Shown here piece after piece: positions 34,226-43,850 of a stretch of DNA of 64,000 bases. Every line of letters starts with the position of its first letter. The stretch's first letter is position 1. Where the stretch lies: positions 1 to 64,000 of the forward strand of contig CAJUIL010000015.1 of the NCBI GenBank assembly GCA_910586225.1. The letters are read 5' to 3'. Both the position numbers and the translations under genes were made by a program. A model generated the notes under the pieces. That model worked only from the letters and a program-made list of their open reading frames with translations. It did not search any database and had not been told where the DNA came from. This DNA comes from an uncultured Eubacterium sp. (GTDB taxonomy: Bacteria > Bacillota > Clostridia > Lachnospirales > Lachnospiraceae).

Positions 34226-35572
34226 ATGGAAGTAACAGAGTCATGCAGCATTTGTTTCATTTCGCTTGGATGCGATAAAAATCTGGTCGATTCTGAGTTT
34301 ATGATCGGAATGCTGCAGGAGCATGGATGGACCATTACAAATGAAGAAGCACAGGCGGACGCGATCGTGATCAATACCTGTTGTTTTATTCACGATGCCA
34401 AGGAGGAGAGCGTCAATACGATCTTGGAAATGGCGGAATATAAAAAATCCGGGCGCTGTCGGGCGCTGCTTGTAGCAGGATGTCTCGCGCAGCGTTATCA
34501 AAAGGAGATCCGGGAGGAGATTCCGGAGGTTGACGCGGTGCTTGGTACTAATTCTTACGACGAGGTAGTAAATGCGCTGCAGGCCGCGCTTGCGGGAGAG
34601 ACGTATGAAAAATTCGGTACGCTGACAGGGCTTGCGGGACTGCATACAAAGCGGAGCCTGACAACCGGAGGGCATTACGCGTATTTAAAGATTGCGGAAG
34701 GGTGCGATAAGCGCTGTACGTACTGCATTATCCCGTCTATCCGGGGAAACTATCGCAGCGTACCGCTGGAGGAGCTGTGCAGACAGGCGCAGGAGCTTGC
34801 GGACGCGGGCGTAAAGGAGCTGATATTAGTCGCGCAGGAGACGACGCGCTATGGCGTGGATCTGTACGGGGAAAAGTCGCTGGCACGTCTGCTGGACGCG
34901 TTAAACGAGATACGGGGGATTCGTTGGATCCGTATCCTGTACTGCTATCCGGAAGAAATCGACGATACGCTGATCGACGCGTTCAAGCGCAATGAAAAGG
35001 TGTGCCATTATCTGGATATGCCGATCCAGCACGCAAGCGATGAGATCTTACGCCGGATGGGACGGCGCACGAGCAATCAACAGATCCGGGATATTGTCGC
35101 AAGGCTGCGCCGGGAAATTCCGGATATCTGCCTTCGGACAACCGTGATCTGCGGTTTTCCGGGAGAAACACAGGCACAGCATGAGGAGCTGATGGTGTTT
35201 TTAAATGAAATGGAATTTGAACGTCTGGGCGCGTTTCCATATTCACCGGAGGAGGGGACTGCAGCGGCGCAGTTTCCGGATCAGATCGATGAGGAGACAA
35301 AGCTGACTTGGCGCGACGAGGTAATGGAGCTGGAGCAGGAAATTATTTTCGATCAGACAGAGGATATGGAAGGCCGTTTGGTGTGGGCCTTCGTAGAAGG
35401 ATATCTGTCGGAGGAGGCGGTATATATCGCAAGGACTTACCGGGATGCGCCGGATGTGGACGGTTATGTGTTTATAGCTGGCACAGACGCGCAGCTTATG
35501 ACAGGGGACTTTGTGAAGGTACGTATTACCGGGGCGCTGGATTATGATCTGACAGCGGAGCTCGTTCCGTAA
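34226..35572 (+). CDS. rimO: Ribosomal protein S12 methylthiotransferase RimO
   Basis: Radical SAM enzyme adding a methylthio group to the conserved Asp of S12. UPF0004 cysteines: FISLGCDKNLVDSE, VINTCCF, AGCLAQR. The radical SAM motif is EGCDKRCTYCIIPSIRG, and a C-terminal TRAM domain follows. LGCDKNLVDSE separates it from MiaB. 448 residues is normal. ATG 34226 has aaggag. pgsA starts 19 bases after the stop, the order seen in many Clostridia. Confidence 0.95.
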   Translation: MEVTESCSICFISLGCDKNLVDSEFMIGMLQEHGWTITNEEAQADAIVINTCCFIHDAKEESVNTILEMAEYKKSGRCRALLVAGCLAQRYQKEIREEIPEVDAVLGTNSYDEVVNALQAALAGETYEKFGTLTGLAGLHTKRSLTTGGHYAYLKIAEGCDKRCTYCIIPSIRGNYRSVPLEELCRQAQELADAGVKELILVAQETTRYGVDLYGEKSLARLLDALNEIRGIRWIRILYCYPEEIDDTLIDAFKRNEKVCHYLDMPIQHASDEILRRMGRRTSNQQIRDIVARLRREIPDICLRTTVICGFPGETQAQHEELMVFLNEMEFERLGAFPYSPEEGTAAAQFPDQIDEETKLTWRDEVMELEQEIIFDQTEDMEGRLVWAFVEGYLSEEAVYIARTYRDAPDVDGYVFIAGTDAQLMTGDFVKVRITGALDYDLTAELVP

Positions 35573-35591
35573 AAGGGGAAAGGAGAAAAAT

Positions 35592-36134
35592 ATGAATCTG
35601 CCGAATAAACTTACGATGCTGCGTGTGCTGCTGATTCCGTTTTTTGTAGTTTTTCTGCTGGCGCCGGTTTTCGGAAACAGCGGAAAATACATTGCGGCAG
35701 CTATTTTTATCATAGCGAGCCTGACCGACCTGTTTGACGGAAAAATCGCACGAAAGTATAATTTAGTGACAAATTTTGGCAAATTTATGGACCCGCTTGC
35801 AGATAAACTGTTGGTATGTTCCGCGTTGATCTGTTTGGTTGATATGAAAAAGCTGGCGTCCTGGATTGCTATTATTATAATTGCGAGAGAATTTATTATC
35901 AGCGGCTTTCGTCTGATCGCGGCGGAGCATCAGATTGTCATTGCCGCGAGCTATTGGGGAAAATTTAAAACAACATTTCAGATGCTTATGATCATCGTTC
36001 TGATCCTGGATTCAAAGCAGCCGTCGCTTCAGATGCTTGGTTCGGCGCTGACTTGGCTTTCACTAGCGCTTACGGTTATTTCGCTTGTGGATTATTTATA
36101 TAAAAACCAAAATGTGATACAGGAGCAGAATTAG
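35592..36134 (+). CDS. pgsA: CDP-diacylglycerol-glycerol-3-phosphate phosphatidyltransferase
   Basis: Integral membrane enzyme making phosphatidylglycerophosphate. The CDP-alcohol phosphotransferase motif D-G-x2-A-R-x8-G-x3-D-x3-D is intact as DLFDGKIARKYNLVTNFGKF then MDPLADK. MNLPNKLTMLRVLLIPFFV opens the protein, and there are about five hydrophobic segments in 180 residues. Co-transcribed with rimO. Confidence 0.95.
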   Translation: MNLPNKLTMLRVLLIPFFVVFLLAPVFGNSGKYIAAAIFIIASLTDLFDGKIARKYNLVTNFGKFMDPLADKLLVCSALICLVDMKKLASWIAIIIIAREFIISGFRLIAAEHQIVIAASYWGKFKTTFQMLMIIVLILDSKQPSLQMLGSALTWLSLALTVISLVDYLYKNQNVIQEQN

Positions 36135-36169
36135 ATCAAAAAAATGGTGTCCTGCAGGAAAGGGGAATT

Positions 36170-36679
36170 ATGCAACAGGCATACGAAAAAGAATATGCAC
36201 TTGAGAAGCGTGTTGTGGATCTGCTAAAGCAGCGCGGATTTACGGCTACGACGACGGAATCTTGTACCGGGGGCCTGCTGGCTGGACGGCTGTTAAATGT
36301 GCCAGGCGCTTCAGGCATCTACAAAGAAGGCTATATTACGTATTCCAATGAGGCCAAGGAAAAGCTGCTTAAGGTGGCGCACGAGACACTGGAGACTTAC
36401 GGCGCGGTCAGTGAACAGACTGCTCTGGAAATGGCGCAGGGGGCAGCGAAGCAGGCGGGGGCGCAGGCGGCGCTGGCAACGACCGGGATTGCCGGGCCGG
36501 ATGGCGGAACGCCGCAAAAGCCAGTTGGACTCGTCTATATCGGCTGTTATGTAAACGGAGTCACTGTCATAGAGGAGCATTGCTTTGCGGGGGAACGCGC
36601 GCAGGTACGCGCCCTTGCGGTGGAAGCGGCGCTGTCCCTGCTGGAGCGGACGCTTCTTGGAACCGCAGAAGCGGAATAA
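36170..36679 (+). CDS. CinA C-terminal domain amidohydrolase (PncC)
   Basis: 169-residue stand-alone form of the CinA C-terminal domain, which hydrolyses NMN to nicotinate mononucleotide. The catalytic signature TESCTGGLLAGRLLNVPGAS, ITYSNEAKEKLL, and ATTGIAGPDGGTPQKPVGLV are complete. The N-terminal molybdopterin-binding-like domain of full CinA is absent, as is common. ATG 36170 has aaagggg. The frequent neighbour recA is not here; rsmD follows. Confidence 0.92.
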   Translation: MQQAYEKEYALEKRVVDLLKQRGFTATTTESCTGGLLAGRLLNVPGASGIYKEGYITYSNEAKEKLLKVAHETLETYGAVSEQTALEMAQGAAKQAGAQAALATTGIAGPDGGTPQKPVGLVYIGCYVNGVTVIEEHCFAGERAQVRALAVEAALSLLERTLLGTAEAE

Positions 36680-36700
36680 AATAAAATCAGGAGATAACTT

Positions 36701-37261
36701 ATGAGAATCATTGCCGGAACTGTGAGGAGCCTGCCGTTAAAATCCATAGAGGGAAGGGATACAAGGCCGACGACTGACCGCATCAAAGAAACGCTGTTCA
36801 ATATTTTGCAAACTGGCATCGAAGGCTGCAGCTTTTTAGACCTGTTTGCCGGGAGCGGGCAGATCGGGCTGGAGGCGTTAAGCCGGGGCGCTGATCGTGC
36901 GGTATTTGTGGAAAACAATAAAAAAGCCTGCGCGTGCATTATGGATAATATCCGCTTTACCCGCTTTGAGGAACGTTCCAAACTGCTTGCGATGGAAGCT
37001 GTAAGCGCGCTGCGCACGCTGGAAGGAAAGGAAACGTTTGATTATATTTTTCTGGATCCGCCCTATGCGTCTGGTATGGAAAGAGACGTTCTTGTCTATC
37101 TGGCGTCGTCGTCCTTACTGAAGGAGGATGCGGTGATTATTATTGAAGCGGCTGCGGATACGGATGTTTCTTATGTTGCGCAGCTTGGATTTACGATGGA
37201 AAGGGAAAAAAAGTACAAAACGAATAAGCACATTTTTGTGTCAAAAGGGGATAAAACATGA
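36701..37261 (+). CDS. rsmD: 16S rRNA (guanine(966)-N(2))-methyltransferase RsmD
   Basis: 186 residues. MRIIAGTVRSLPLKS, RPTTDRIKETLFNIL, SAM-binding FLDLFAGSGQIGLEALSRGA and the catalytic DPPY in YIFLDPPYASG identify RsmD. Its stop overlaps the coaD start (ATGA), so the two are coupled, the ylbH-coaD arrangement of Bacillota. Confidence 0.95.
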   Translation: MRIIAGTVRSLPLKSIEGRDTRPTTDRIKETLFNILQTGIEGCSFLDLFAGSGQIGLEALSRGADRAVFVENNKKACACIMDNIRFTRFEERSKLLAMEAVSALRTLEGKETFDYIFLDPPYASGMERDVLVYLASSSLLKEDAVIIIEAAADTDVSYVAQLGFTMEREKKYKTNKHIFVSKGDKT

Positions 37262-37752
37262 AAAGAGCTATTTATCCGGGCAGCTTTGACCCGGTAACAC
37301 TGGGCCATCTGGACGTGATCGCGCGTGCGTCCAGGCTGGTTGACGAGCTTGTTGTCGGCGTGCTGAACAACAGTGCAAAAAATGCATTGTTTTCCGCGCA
37401 GGAACGTGTTAATATGTTAAAAGAACTGACTTCACAATTTACGAATGTAAAAGTGGATGCATTTGACGGGCTTTTGGTTGATTATGCCAAACGCACGAAT
37501 GCAGCAATGATCGTCCGGGGACTGCGCGCGGTTACAGATTTTGAGTACGAGCTTCAGATTGCGCAGACCAATCATGAAATATACGCGGATATAGAAACCA
37601 TATTCCTGACAACGCGTTTGGAATACGCTTATTTAAGCTCTACGATCGTAAAAGAGGTCGCATCTTACGGAGGAGATATCTCACGCTTTGTACCGCCGCA
37701 GATTGTCGGACAGGTGTATGCGAAATACGGGATCGAGGGTTTTGAGAAATAG
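37258..37752 (+). CDS. coaD: Phosphopantetheine adenylyltransferase
   Basis: Penultimate enzyme of coenzyme A synthesis. The nucleotidyltransferase motif T-x-G-H is in YPGSFDPVTLGHLDVIARAS, IVRGLRAVTDFEYELQIAQT carries the substrate-binding arginine, and the YLSSTIVKEVASYGGDIS segment matches the ISSTxVRE motif. 164 residues is full length. Overlaps rsmD by 4 bases. Confidence 0.97.
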   Translation: MKRAIYPGSFDPVTLGHLDVIARASRLVDELVVGVLNNSAKNALFSAQERVNMLKELTSQFTNVKVDAFDGLLVDYAKRTNAAMIVRGLRAVTDFEYELQIAQTNHEIYADIETIFLTTRLEYAYLSSTIVKEVASYGGDISRFVPPQIVGQVYAKYGIEGFEK

Positions 37753-37771
37753 AAGATAAGGAGCATTGCGT

Positions 37772-38401
37772 ATGAGCAGTAAAATAGACCAGATCATAGA
37801 AGAAATCGAAGATTACATTGAAAGCTGCAAATTCCAGCCGCTTTCGAGTACGAAGATCATTGTCAATAAAGAAGAAATTATGGAGCTGATCGCGGAGCTG
37901 CGCCAGCGGACGCCGGAGGAAGTAAAGCGCTATCAGAAAATGATCAGCAATAAGGAGGCTATTTTAGCGGATGCTCATGCAAAAGCGGATACGATCATTT
38001 CACAGGCCCAGTTCCAGAAAAATGAACTTGTAAAAGAGCACGAGATCATGCAGCAGGCATATGCGCAGGCGAATGAAGTTGTATCGATTGCCCAGAAGCA
38101 GGCGCAGGAGATCATGGATCAGGCGACAAACGACGCGAATGAGATCCGTCTTGGCTCGATCGCCTATGCGGATTCGCTGCTAAATTCCATTGAAGAGCTG
38201 TTAAACGGTTCACAGAGCATTTTTAAAACTAATTTTGCACAGCTGAGCGCAAATATGGAGCGTATGCTGGAAATTGTTGCTGCAAACCGCGCGGAGCTGG
38301 CGCCGTCGGAAATTTTCCAGGAGGCAGCGCCGTCGCCGCAGATGGAGGAGCCGCCGCAGGCGCCGGAGGAAATGGAAGCGCCGCCGGAGCCAGAGCAGTA
38401 A
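37772..38401 (+). CDS. Coiled-coil ATP synthase subunit B-like protein downstream of coaD
   Basis: About 209 residues, mostly one long helix (60-175, repeated Ala/Gln/Glu heptads: ADAHAKADTIISQAQFQKNE, QAQEIMDQATNDANEI), with a proline/glutamate-rich end (PPQAPEEMEAPPEPEQ). It resembles DivIVA/V-ATPase H-type coiled-coil proteins often annotated as ATPase. It has no membrane helix. ATG 37772 follows aaggag. It is co-directional with coaD; a scaffolding role is possible but not shown. Confidence 0.75.
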   Translation: MSSKIDQIIEEIEDYIESCKFQPLSSTKIIVNKEEIMELIAELRQRTPEEVKRYQKMISNKEAILADAHAKADTIISQAQFQKNELVKEHEIMQQAYAQANEVVSIAQKQAQEIMDQATNDANEIRLGSIAYADSLLNSIEELLNGSQSIFKTNFAQLSANMERMLEIVAANRAELAPSEIFQEAAPSPQMEEPPQAPEEMEAPPEPEQ

Positions 38402-38407
38402 AAGAGT

Positions 38408-39319
38408 TTAAAACAGGCAGGCAGCAAGCGCCGTACTTATGGCTGTTTGTACCAGCCGGAATACAAAGTAAAAGCGCATGGAAATGCCGCTGCCTTTGAC
38501 CATGGAGGCAGTTTGCGCAAATCCGCTGAGCCCGCCAAACGCGGTAACGCCGATAATAAGCGGGTATTTTAACGACAGTGGATACGTCTGGCTGGCTGCG
38601 ATCACATGGATCCCGTTTGTGATTTCCGTAATCCCGGTCAGTCCGGTGAAAAGCAGCTCATTGCTTCCCGCAAGTCTTGTGCACATCTGCGACAGAAGGG
38701 AAAACAGCATAATATATCCGCCTAGCTTTAACAGCGTTTCAAATCCATTCATAATTCCGGCATCTATCATTTGAAAGTTCAAATTGGAAGCAGATGCCGT
38801 ATTTTTTTTGGCCGGAAGCCGCGGCGCGCGCCGCAGCAGAAGCAGTCCGCTAAGAAACGGCGGTGCGTACAGGATGGCATAGGTCATCCAGGTACGGTCA
38901 TAAAGCCCAAGGGAGGCTATCAGAAGATAGCTGCTCACAAAGACAGGGCTGATATTGTTGCACATCGCGCACAGGATATTCGCTTCCTGTATGGTCAGCT
39001 TGCCCTCCCGCAGCAGGTCTGCCGTCGTCTTGCTTCCGATCGGAAAGCCGAATAAAAAGCCGGATACGATCGGATACGCGGCCTGCGGGTGATGGAAAAA
39101 CAGGCGGCTCAGCAAAGGGCTGGCGGCGCGCAGCATATCATCCAGATAACCGGAGCGGATCAGGATATTGGAAAAGATCGTAAACGGCAGCAGCGCCGGA
39201 AGGATATTTTCATACCATAAAATGAGCCCGTTTGCGGCTGCCTTCACACAGTCGTCCGGATAAATTAGCAGGAATAGGATAAACAGCATGATAATAAATA
39301 TAGATAACCTTTTTTTCAT
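38408..39319 (-). CDS. ylbJ: Sporulation integral membrane protein YlbJ
   Basis: 303 residues with about eight membrane segments and GATE/nucleoside-recognition features: NGLILWYENILPALLPFTIF, SGFLFGFPIGSKTTADLLRE and CAMCNNISPVFVSSYLL. B. subtilis ylbJ is sigma-E dependent, is needed for spore cortex formation and lies next to coaD (ylbI) and ylbH. The same neighbours occur here, but on the opposite strand, converging on the coiled-coil gene. Confidence 0.9.
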   Translation of the reverse strand: MKKRLSIFIIMLFILFLLIYPDDCVKAAANGLILWYENILPALLPFTIFSNILIRSGYLDDMLRAASPLLSRLFFHHPQAAYPIVSGFLFGFPIGSKTTADLLREGKLTIQEANILCAMCNNISPVFVSSYLLIASLGLYDRTWMTYAILYAPPFLSGLLLLRRAPRLPAKKNTASASNLNFQMIDAGIMNGFETLLKLGGYIMLFSLLSQMCTRLAGSNELLFTGLTGITEITNGIHVIAASQTYPLSLKYPLIIGVTAFGGLSGFAQTASMVKGSGISMRFYFVFRLVQTAISTALAACLF

Positions 39320-39366
39320 GACGGCACGTATTTTTTTTAACAGTATACGCGGCTGTGGGAGGAAAC

Positions 39367-40188
39367 ATGAATCAAAAACGTATCTTTTGGATGATCGTGC
39401 TGTTTTGGCTCGTCAGCTTGGACGTAACGCTGGCGTACAGGCTGGAACAAGACCACGGGTTCCGCCAGCAGGAATCCCAGCTCTTAAAGGAAGAAGAAGC
39501 GCTGTCCGTCTTGCGGACGTTCGCGCTGCCCAAGGATGCTTATGAACAGGGCGAAAACCTGCTGGCATATTTGTTCTGCCAGTCTGAGGATGAGGCTGAA
39601 CTAAAACGCTGGCGTCGGTTGGAGCGGTCTGCGGATAAAAAATTATATGAAGATTTTAAAAATATTGCGGAAAGCCTGTTAGCGGATGCCGTCTATTTTC
39701 CGGTACCCGCAGCGGCTAACGATAAAAAGGCATTTGTATCCTATGAAAACAGCTGGCAGTCAGAGCGGACGTACGGCGGCGTGCGCGGGCATGAGGGCAC
39801 GGACATTATGGCATCTATCCAGCAGCGGGGTTATTATCCCATCGTCAGCGTCAGTGACGGCGTTGTAGAAAAAATAGGCTGGCTGCCGCAGGGCGGCTAC
39901 CGGATCGGTATCCGGAGCAAGCACGGCGTTTATTACTATTATGCGCACCTTGCGGAATATGAGGAGGGGCTTGTACAAGGCGCAGAAGTGGCGGCGGGGC
40001 AGCTGCTTGGATATATGGGAGATACCGGCTACAGCGAGGTAGAGGGCACGACCGGAAATTTCCCGGTGCATCTGCATTTTGGGATGTATCTGGATCTGGA
40101 GGGAAAGGGAGAGGTAAGCTTTAACCCATATTATCTGCTGGGACTGCTGGAGGAGCACAAGCTTATGTATGTGTATGAGAAAAAGTAA
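39367..40188 (+). CDS. M23-family peptidase (LytM domain), membrane anchored
   Basis: 273 residues. One N-terminal membrane helix (IFWMIVLFWLVSLDVTLAY) and a helical linker precede the M23 domain: H-x3-D in GHEGTDIMASIQQRG, SDGVVEKIGWLPQGGYRIGI, YYYYAHLAEY and HLHFGMYL. The Zn ligands (H in HEGTD, the Asp, and H in HLHFG) are present, so it should be catalytically active, unlike degenerate SpoIIQ-type forms. ATG 39367 follows gggagga. It is divergent from ylbJ. Confidence 0.87.
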   Translation: MNQKRIFWMIVLFWLVSLDVTLAYRLEQDHGFRQQESQLLKEEEALSVLRTFALPKDAYEQGENLLAYLFCQSEDEAELKRWRRLERSADKKLYEDFKNIAESLLADAVYFPVPAAANDKKAFVSYENSWQSERTYGGVRGHEGTDIMASIQQRGYYPIVSVSDGVVEKIGWLPQGGYRIGIRSKHGVYYYYAHLAEYEEGLVQGAEVAAGQLLGYMGDTGYSEVEGTTGNFPVHLHFGMYLDLEGKGEVSFNPYYLLGLLEEHKLMYVYEKK

Positions 40189-40243
40189 AGTTATGAATGC
40201 GGCAAAAGTATGAAAAGCAGCAAAAGTACGAAGGGAGACGGCT

Positions 40244-42211
40244 ATGGCAGGATTTTTACCGATCAGCAGGGAGGATATGGAGGAGCAGGGGATTGCGCAG
40301 CTGGATTTTGTCTATGTGATTGGAGACGCGTATGTGGACCATCCGTCGTTTGGCCATGCGGTGATCAGCCGTGTGCTGCAGGCGCATGGGTATCAGGTGG
40401 GGATCCTGGCACAGCCGGACTGGAAGGATCCTGACAGTGTCCGGGCTTTGGGCGAGCCGAGGCTTGGGTTTCTTGTTACAGCGGGAAATATGGATTCGAT
40501 GGTAAACCATTACAGCGTATCGAAAAAGCGGCGCGCGATGGATGCGTATACGCCGGGCGGCGTGATGGGGAAGCGGCCGGATTACGCTACGGTCGTTTAC
40601 TGCCAGCTGATACGCCGGGCGTATCCAAGCGTGCCGATCATTATCGGCGGGATAGAGGCGTCCCTGCGCAGACTGGGTCATTATGATTATTGGTCCAACA
40701 AGGTCCGCCGTTCGGTGCTTTTAGAATCCGGCGCGGATGTGCTAAGCTATGGAATGGGCGAGCGCAGCATCGTAGAGCTTGCGGATGCGCTTGCGGCAGG
40801 GATTGCCGTTTCAGACATTACGTTTGTCGAGGGGACGGTATTTCGGACGAGAGATCATGCGCTGGCTTCCTGGGACGCGGTACAGCTGCCGAGCTTTGAC
40901 CAGATTCGCATGGACAAGGAGGCTTACGCAAGGAGTTTTTATATGCAGTACTGTAATACCGATCCGTTTTGCGGCAAGCGTTTGTACGAGACTTATAAGG
41001 GCGGCTTGTATGTCGTGCAAAATCCGGCGTCCAAGCCGCTCAGCCAGTTGGAAATGGATGATGTATACGAGCTGCCGTATATGCGTACCTACCATCCGTC
41101 CTATGAAGCCGCAGGCGGCGTTCCGGCAATCTCAGAGGTGAAGTTCAGCCTTGTCAGCAGCCGCGGATGTTTTGGCGGCTGCAGCTTTTGCGCGCTGACG
41201 TTCCACCAAGGCAGGATCGTTCAGAGCAGAAGCCACGCATCGATCCTAAACGAAGCGAAAATGCTGGTCAAGGAACCGGATTTTAAAGGCTATATCCACG
41301 ATGTCGGAGGGCCGACCGCCAATTTCCGCCATCCGGCGTGCGAAAAGCAGCTGACAAAGGGCGCTTGTACAAACAAACAGTGCCTATTTCCGGGGCCGTG
41401 TAAAAATCTGAACGTAGACCACCGGGATTATCTGGAGCTTCTGCGGAAGCTGCGCAGCTTAGAAGGCGTTAAAAAAGTGTTTATCCGCTCCGGCATCCGT
41501 TACGATTACCTGATCTACGATAAAGACCGCCAGTTTTTGCGTGAGCTGTGCGAGCATCATGTCAGCGGCCAGCTAAAGATCGCGCCAGAGCATATTTCCA
41601 ACACGGTACTGCAAAGGCTCGGAAAGCCTTCTATGGAAGTTTACCAGAAATTTGTACAGGCTTACGAAAAAATGAACCGCAGCATCGGCAAGGAACAATA
41701 TCTGGTGCCGTACCTCATGTCTTCCCATCCTGGCTCTACGCTAAAGGAAGCGGTGGAGCTTGCGGAATTTCTGCGGGATATGGGCTATACGCCGCAGCAG
41801 GTACAAGACTTTTATCCAACCCCGTCCACAATATCCACCTGTATGTATTATACCGGACTGGACCCGCGGACGATGGAGCCGGTCTATGTCGCAGACAATC
41901 CGCACGAAAAGGCGATGCAGCGGGCACTCATTCAGTACCGCAACCCGAAAAACTATGATCTGGTACGTGAAGCGCTTACATTGGCAGGCCGTACGGATCT
42001 GATCGGCAGCGGGAAAAAGTGCCTGATCGGTGTGCGCAACTTTGCAAAGCAAAGCCCGCTGCAGAAAAGTCCTGCGGCAAAAAAACAGGGACAGACGGGG
42101 CGAAGGACTGCAAAGCAGGAACAACGGGTAGGACGAAGATCTGCAAAACAGACGCAAGCAGGACAAGGGACTGCAGGACGACGCAAGCAGGGAAAGGTTA
42201 TGCATAAATAG
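40244..42211 (+). CDS. YgiQ-family radical SAM protein
   Basis: 655 residues. The UPF0313 N-terminal domain (MAGFLPISREDMEEQGIAQL, DFVYVIGDAYVDHPSFGHAV, and IIGGIEASLRRLGHYDYWSN) precedes the radical SAM cluster SSRGCFGGCSFCALTFHQGR. Extra cysteines (ACTNKQCLFPGPCKNLNVDH) mark the DUF3362-type part. The last 55 residues are a Lys/Gln/Arg-rich low-complexity tail. The reaction is unknown. ATG 40244 has gggag. Confidence 0.9.
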   Translation: MAGFLPISREDMEEQGIAQLDFVYVIGDAYVDHPSFGHAVISRVLQAHGYQVGILAQPDWKDPDSVRALGEPRLGFLVTAGNMDSMVNHYSVSKKRRAMDAYTPGGVMGKRPDYATVVYCQLIRRAYPSVPIIIGGIEASLRRLGHYDYWSNKVRRSVLLESGADVLSYGMGERSIVELADALAAGIAVSDITFVEGTVFRTRDHALASWDAVQLPSFDQIRMDKEAYARSFYMQYCNTDPFCGKRLYETYKGGLYVVQNPASKPLSQLEMDDVYELPYMRTYHPSYEAAGGVPAISEVKFSLVSSRGCFGGCSFCALTFHQGRIVQSRSHASILNEAKMLVKEPDFKGYIHDVGGPTANFRHPACEKQLTKGACTNKQCLFPGPCKNLNVDHRDYLELLRKLRSLEGVKKVFIRSGIRYDYLIYDKDRQFLRELCEHHVSGQLKIAPEHISNTVLQRLGKPSMEVYQKFVQAYEKMNRSIGKEQYLVPYLMSSHPGSTLKEAVELAEFLRDMGYTPQQVQDFYPTPSTISTCMYYTGLDPRTMEPVYVADNPHEKAMQRALIQYRNPKNYDLVREALTLAGRTDLIGSGKKCLIGVRNFAKQSPLQKSPAAKKQGQTGRRTAKQEQRVGRRSAKQTQAGQGTAGRRKQGKVMHK

Positions 42212-42244
42212 AATATTGCACAAAGTAAAATGAGGAATTAATTT

Positions 42245-43189
42245 ATGAAGGAATTGGAAATCGGCCCCAACGAGGCAGGACAGAGATTGGACAAATATTT
42301 AAAAAAGCTTCTCCCGCGCGCGCAGAGCAGTTTTTTTTATAAAATGCTCCGGAAAAAGAATATTGTGCGAAACGGCAAAAAAGCGGAAGGCTCTGTTCAG
42401 CTTTGCGTCGGCGACCGGATTACGCTATATTTATCAGACGAAACGATTATAAAGTTTAGTTCTGATAAAATTTCTGGGAATATACAAGGACAGGAGCGGA
42501 TAGCATCTTTGCCTGCGTTGGAGATACTTTATGAGGACGCGGATATTTTAGTGATCAATAAGCCGTCCGGCCTGCTTTCACAAAAGGCTGCGCCGTCTGA
42601 CATTTCTGCAAATGAGCTGGTTCTTCAATACCTGCTGGAATCGGGCGCTGTTACGCCAAAGATGCTGGAAACGTTCCGGCCCTCGGTCTGCAACCGCTTA
42701 GACCGCAATACTTCCGGGATATTGATCGCCGGAAAGACACTGCGCGGCCTGCAGCAGATGTCCGAGCAGCTGCGGGAGCGCACTGTAAAAAAATATTACC
42801 GTTGTGTGGCGGCAGGAAGCATAAAGGAACGACAGCATTTACGCGGCTTTCTTTGCAAGGATCATAAGACAAACAAAGTCGGGATCCATTCGTCAGATGG
42901 ACAGTATATTGAAACCGAATATGAGCCGCTTGGCTATGCAAATGGCTGTACGCTGCTGGAAGTGCATCTGATCACTGGGCGTTCCCATCAGATACGCGCA
43001 CACCTCGCGTCTGTCGGCCACCCGTTGGTCGGTGACACGAAATATGGCGACCCGGCGGTCAATAAAAAATTCCGGAACGAGATCGGTCTGCGCCATCAGC
43101 TTTTGCACGCCTGCCGGATTGTCCTGGCTGACGGGCAGGAGATTGTTGCGCCGCTGCCGGAGGCTTTTTCGCGCTTTGATTTTGTATGA
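42245..43189 (+). CDS. RluA-family pseudouridine synthase
   Basis: 314 residues: an N-terminal S4 RNA-binding domain (AGQRLDKYLKKLLPRAQSS, IVRNGKK) and a catalytic domain with NRLDRNTSGILIAGK, whose Asp is the nucleophile. ITGRSHQIRAHLASVGHPLV and GDTKYGD follow. It targets 23S rRNA or tRNA uridines, but the exact site cannot be told from sequence (RluC/RluD-like). ATG 42245 follows gaggaatta. recU comes next. Confidence 0.92.
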   Translation: MKELEIGPNEAGQRLDKYLKKLLPRAQSSFFYKMLRKKNIVRNGKKAEGSVQLCVGDRITLYLSDETIIKFSSDKISGNIQGQERIASLPALEILYEDADILVINKPSGLLSQKAAPSDISANELVLQYLLESGAVTPKMLETFRPSVCNRLDRNTSGILIAGKTLRGLQQMSEQLRERTVKKYYRCVAAGSIKERQHLRGFLCKDHKTNKVGIHSSDGQYIETEYEPLGYANGCTLLEVHLITGRSHQIRAHLASVGHPLVGDTKYGDPAVNKKFRNEIGLRHQLLHACRIVLADGQEIVAPLPEAFSRFDFV

Positions 43190-43237
43190 TAAAAAGCATG
43201 AGAAAGCAGCATCATACATAAGGAGAGAGCTAGAGCT

Positions 43238-43771
43238 ATGCCAACCTGGACTTCAAGGGGACTGCGCGGTTCCACACTAGAGGAATACATCAACCGGACG
43301 AATGAAAAATATCTGGAAAACGGCCTGGCGCTGATCCAGAAAATACCGACGCCGATCACGCCGGTTACGATCGACAAGCAGACAAGACGGATCACGCTTG
43401 CCTATTTTGACCAAAAAAGCACCGTCGATTATATCGGGGCTGTTCAAGGAATTCCCGTATGCTTTGATGCAAAGGAGTGCCGTACCGATACATTCCCGCT
43501 CCAAAATATCCATGAGCACCAAGTCGCGTTTATGCAAAATTTTGAAACGCAGGGTGGGATTGCCTTTTTTTTAATTTCGTATGCTGCAAGGGATACGTTT
43601 TATTACCTGCGTTTTTGCAAGCTGCTGGAATTTTGGAATCGTATGCGGGAAGGCGGGAGGAAAAGCTTTCGATACGAAGAATTAGAACAGGATTTTATTT
43701 TTAAGCCGTCAGGCGGGCTGCTGGTGCCTTATTTGAACACGCTGCAGAAGGATCTGCTGCTGCGGGAATAA
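43238..43771 (+). CDS. recU: Holliday junction resolvase RecU
   Basis: 177 residues. RGLRGSTLEEYINRTNEKYL, PTPITPVTIDKQTRRITLAY, FDQKSTVDYIGAVQGIPVCF, the catalytic D-A-K-E in CFDAKECRTDTFPLQNIHEH and HQVAFMQNF match B. subtilis RecU. Bacillota use RecU instead of RuvC with RuvAB (at 6.5 kb here). In Bacillus recU sits beside the PBP gene ponA; here it follows a pseudouridine synthase. ATG 43238 has aaggagag. Confidence 0.93.
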   Translation: MPTWTSRGLRGSTLEEYINRTNEKYLENGLALIQKIPTPITPVTIDKQTRRITLAYFDQKSTVDYIGAVQGIPVCFDAKECRTDTFPLQNIHEHQVAFMQNFETQGGIAFFLISYAARDTFYYLRFCKLLEFWNRMREGGRKSFRYEELEQDFIFKPSGGLLVPYLNTLQKDLLLRE

Positions 43772-43774
43772 GAA

Positions 43775-43803
43775 TAGACTTTTTGTATGGGGTATGCTAT
43801 ACT
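43775..43803 (+). promoter_or_regulatory. Promoter for the small helical protein before hisZ
   Basis: TAGACT (43775-43780), 17 bases, TATACT (43798-43803) with TG at 43795-43796 as an extended -10. Confidence 0.65.
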
Positions 43804-43850
43804 GAGCATAAGCGGTACGTATCAAACTTACAGTCAGGAGGTGAAAGGCT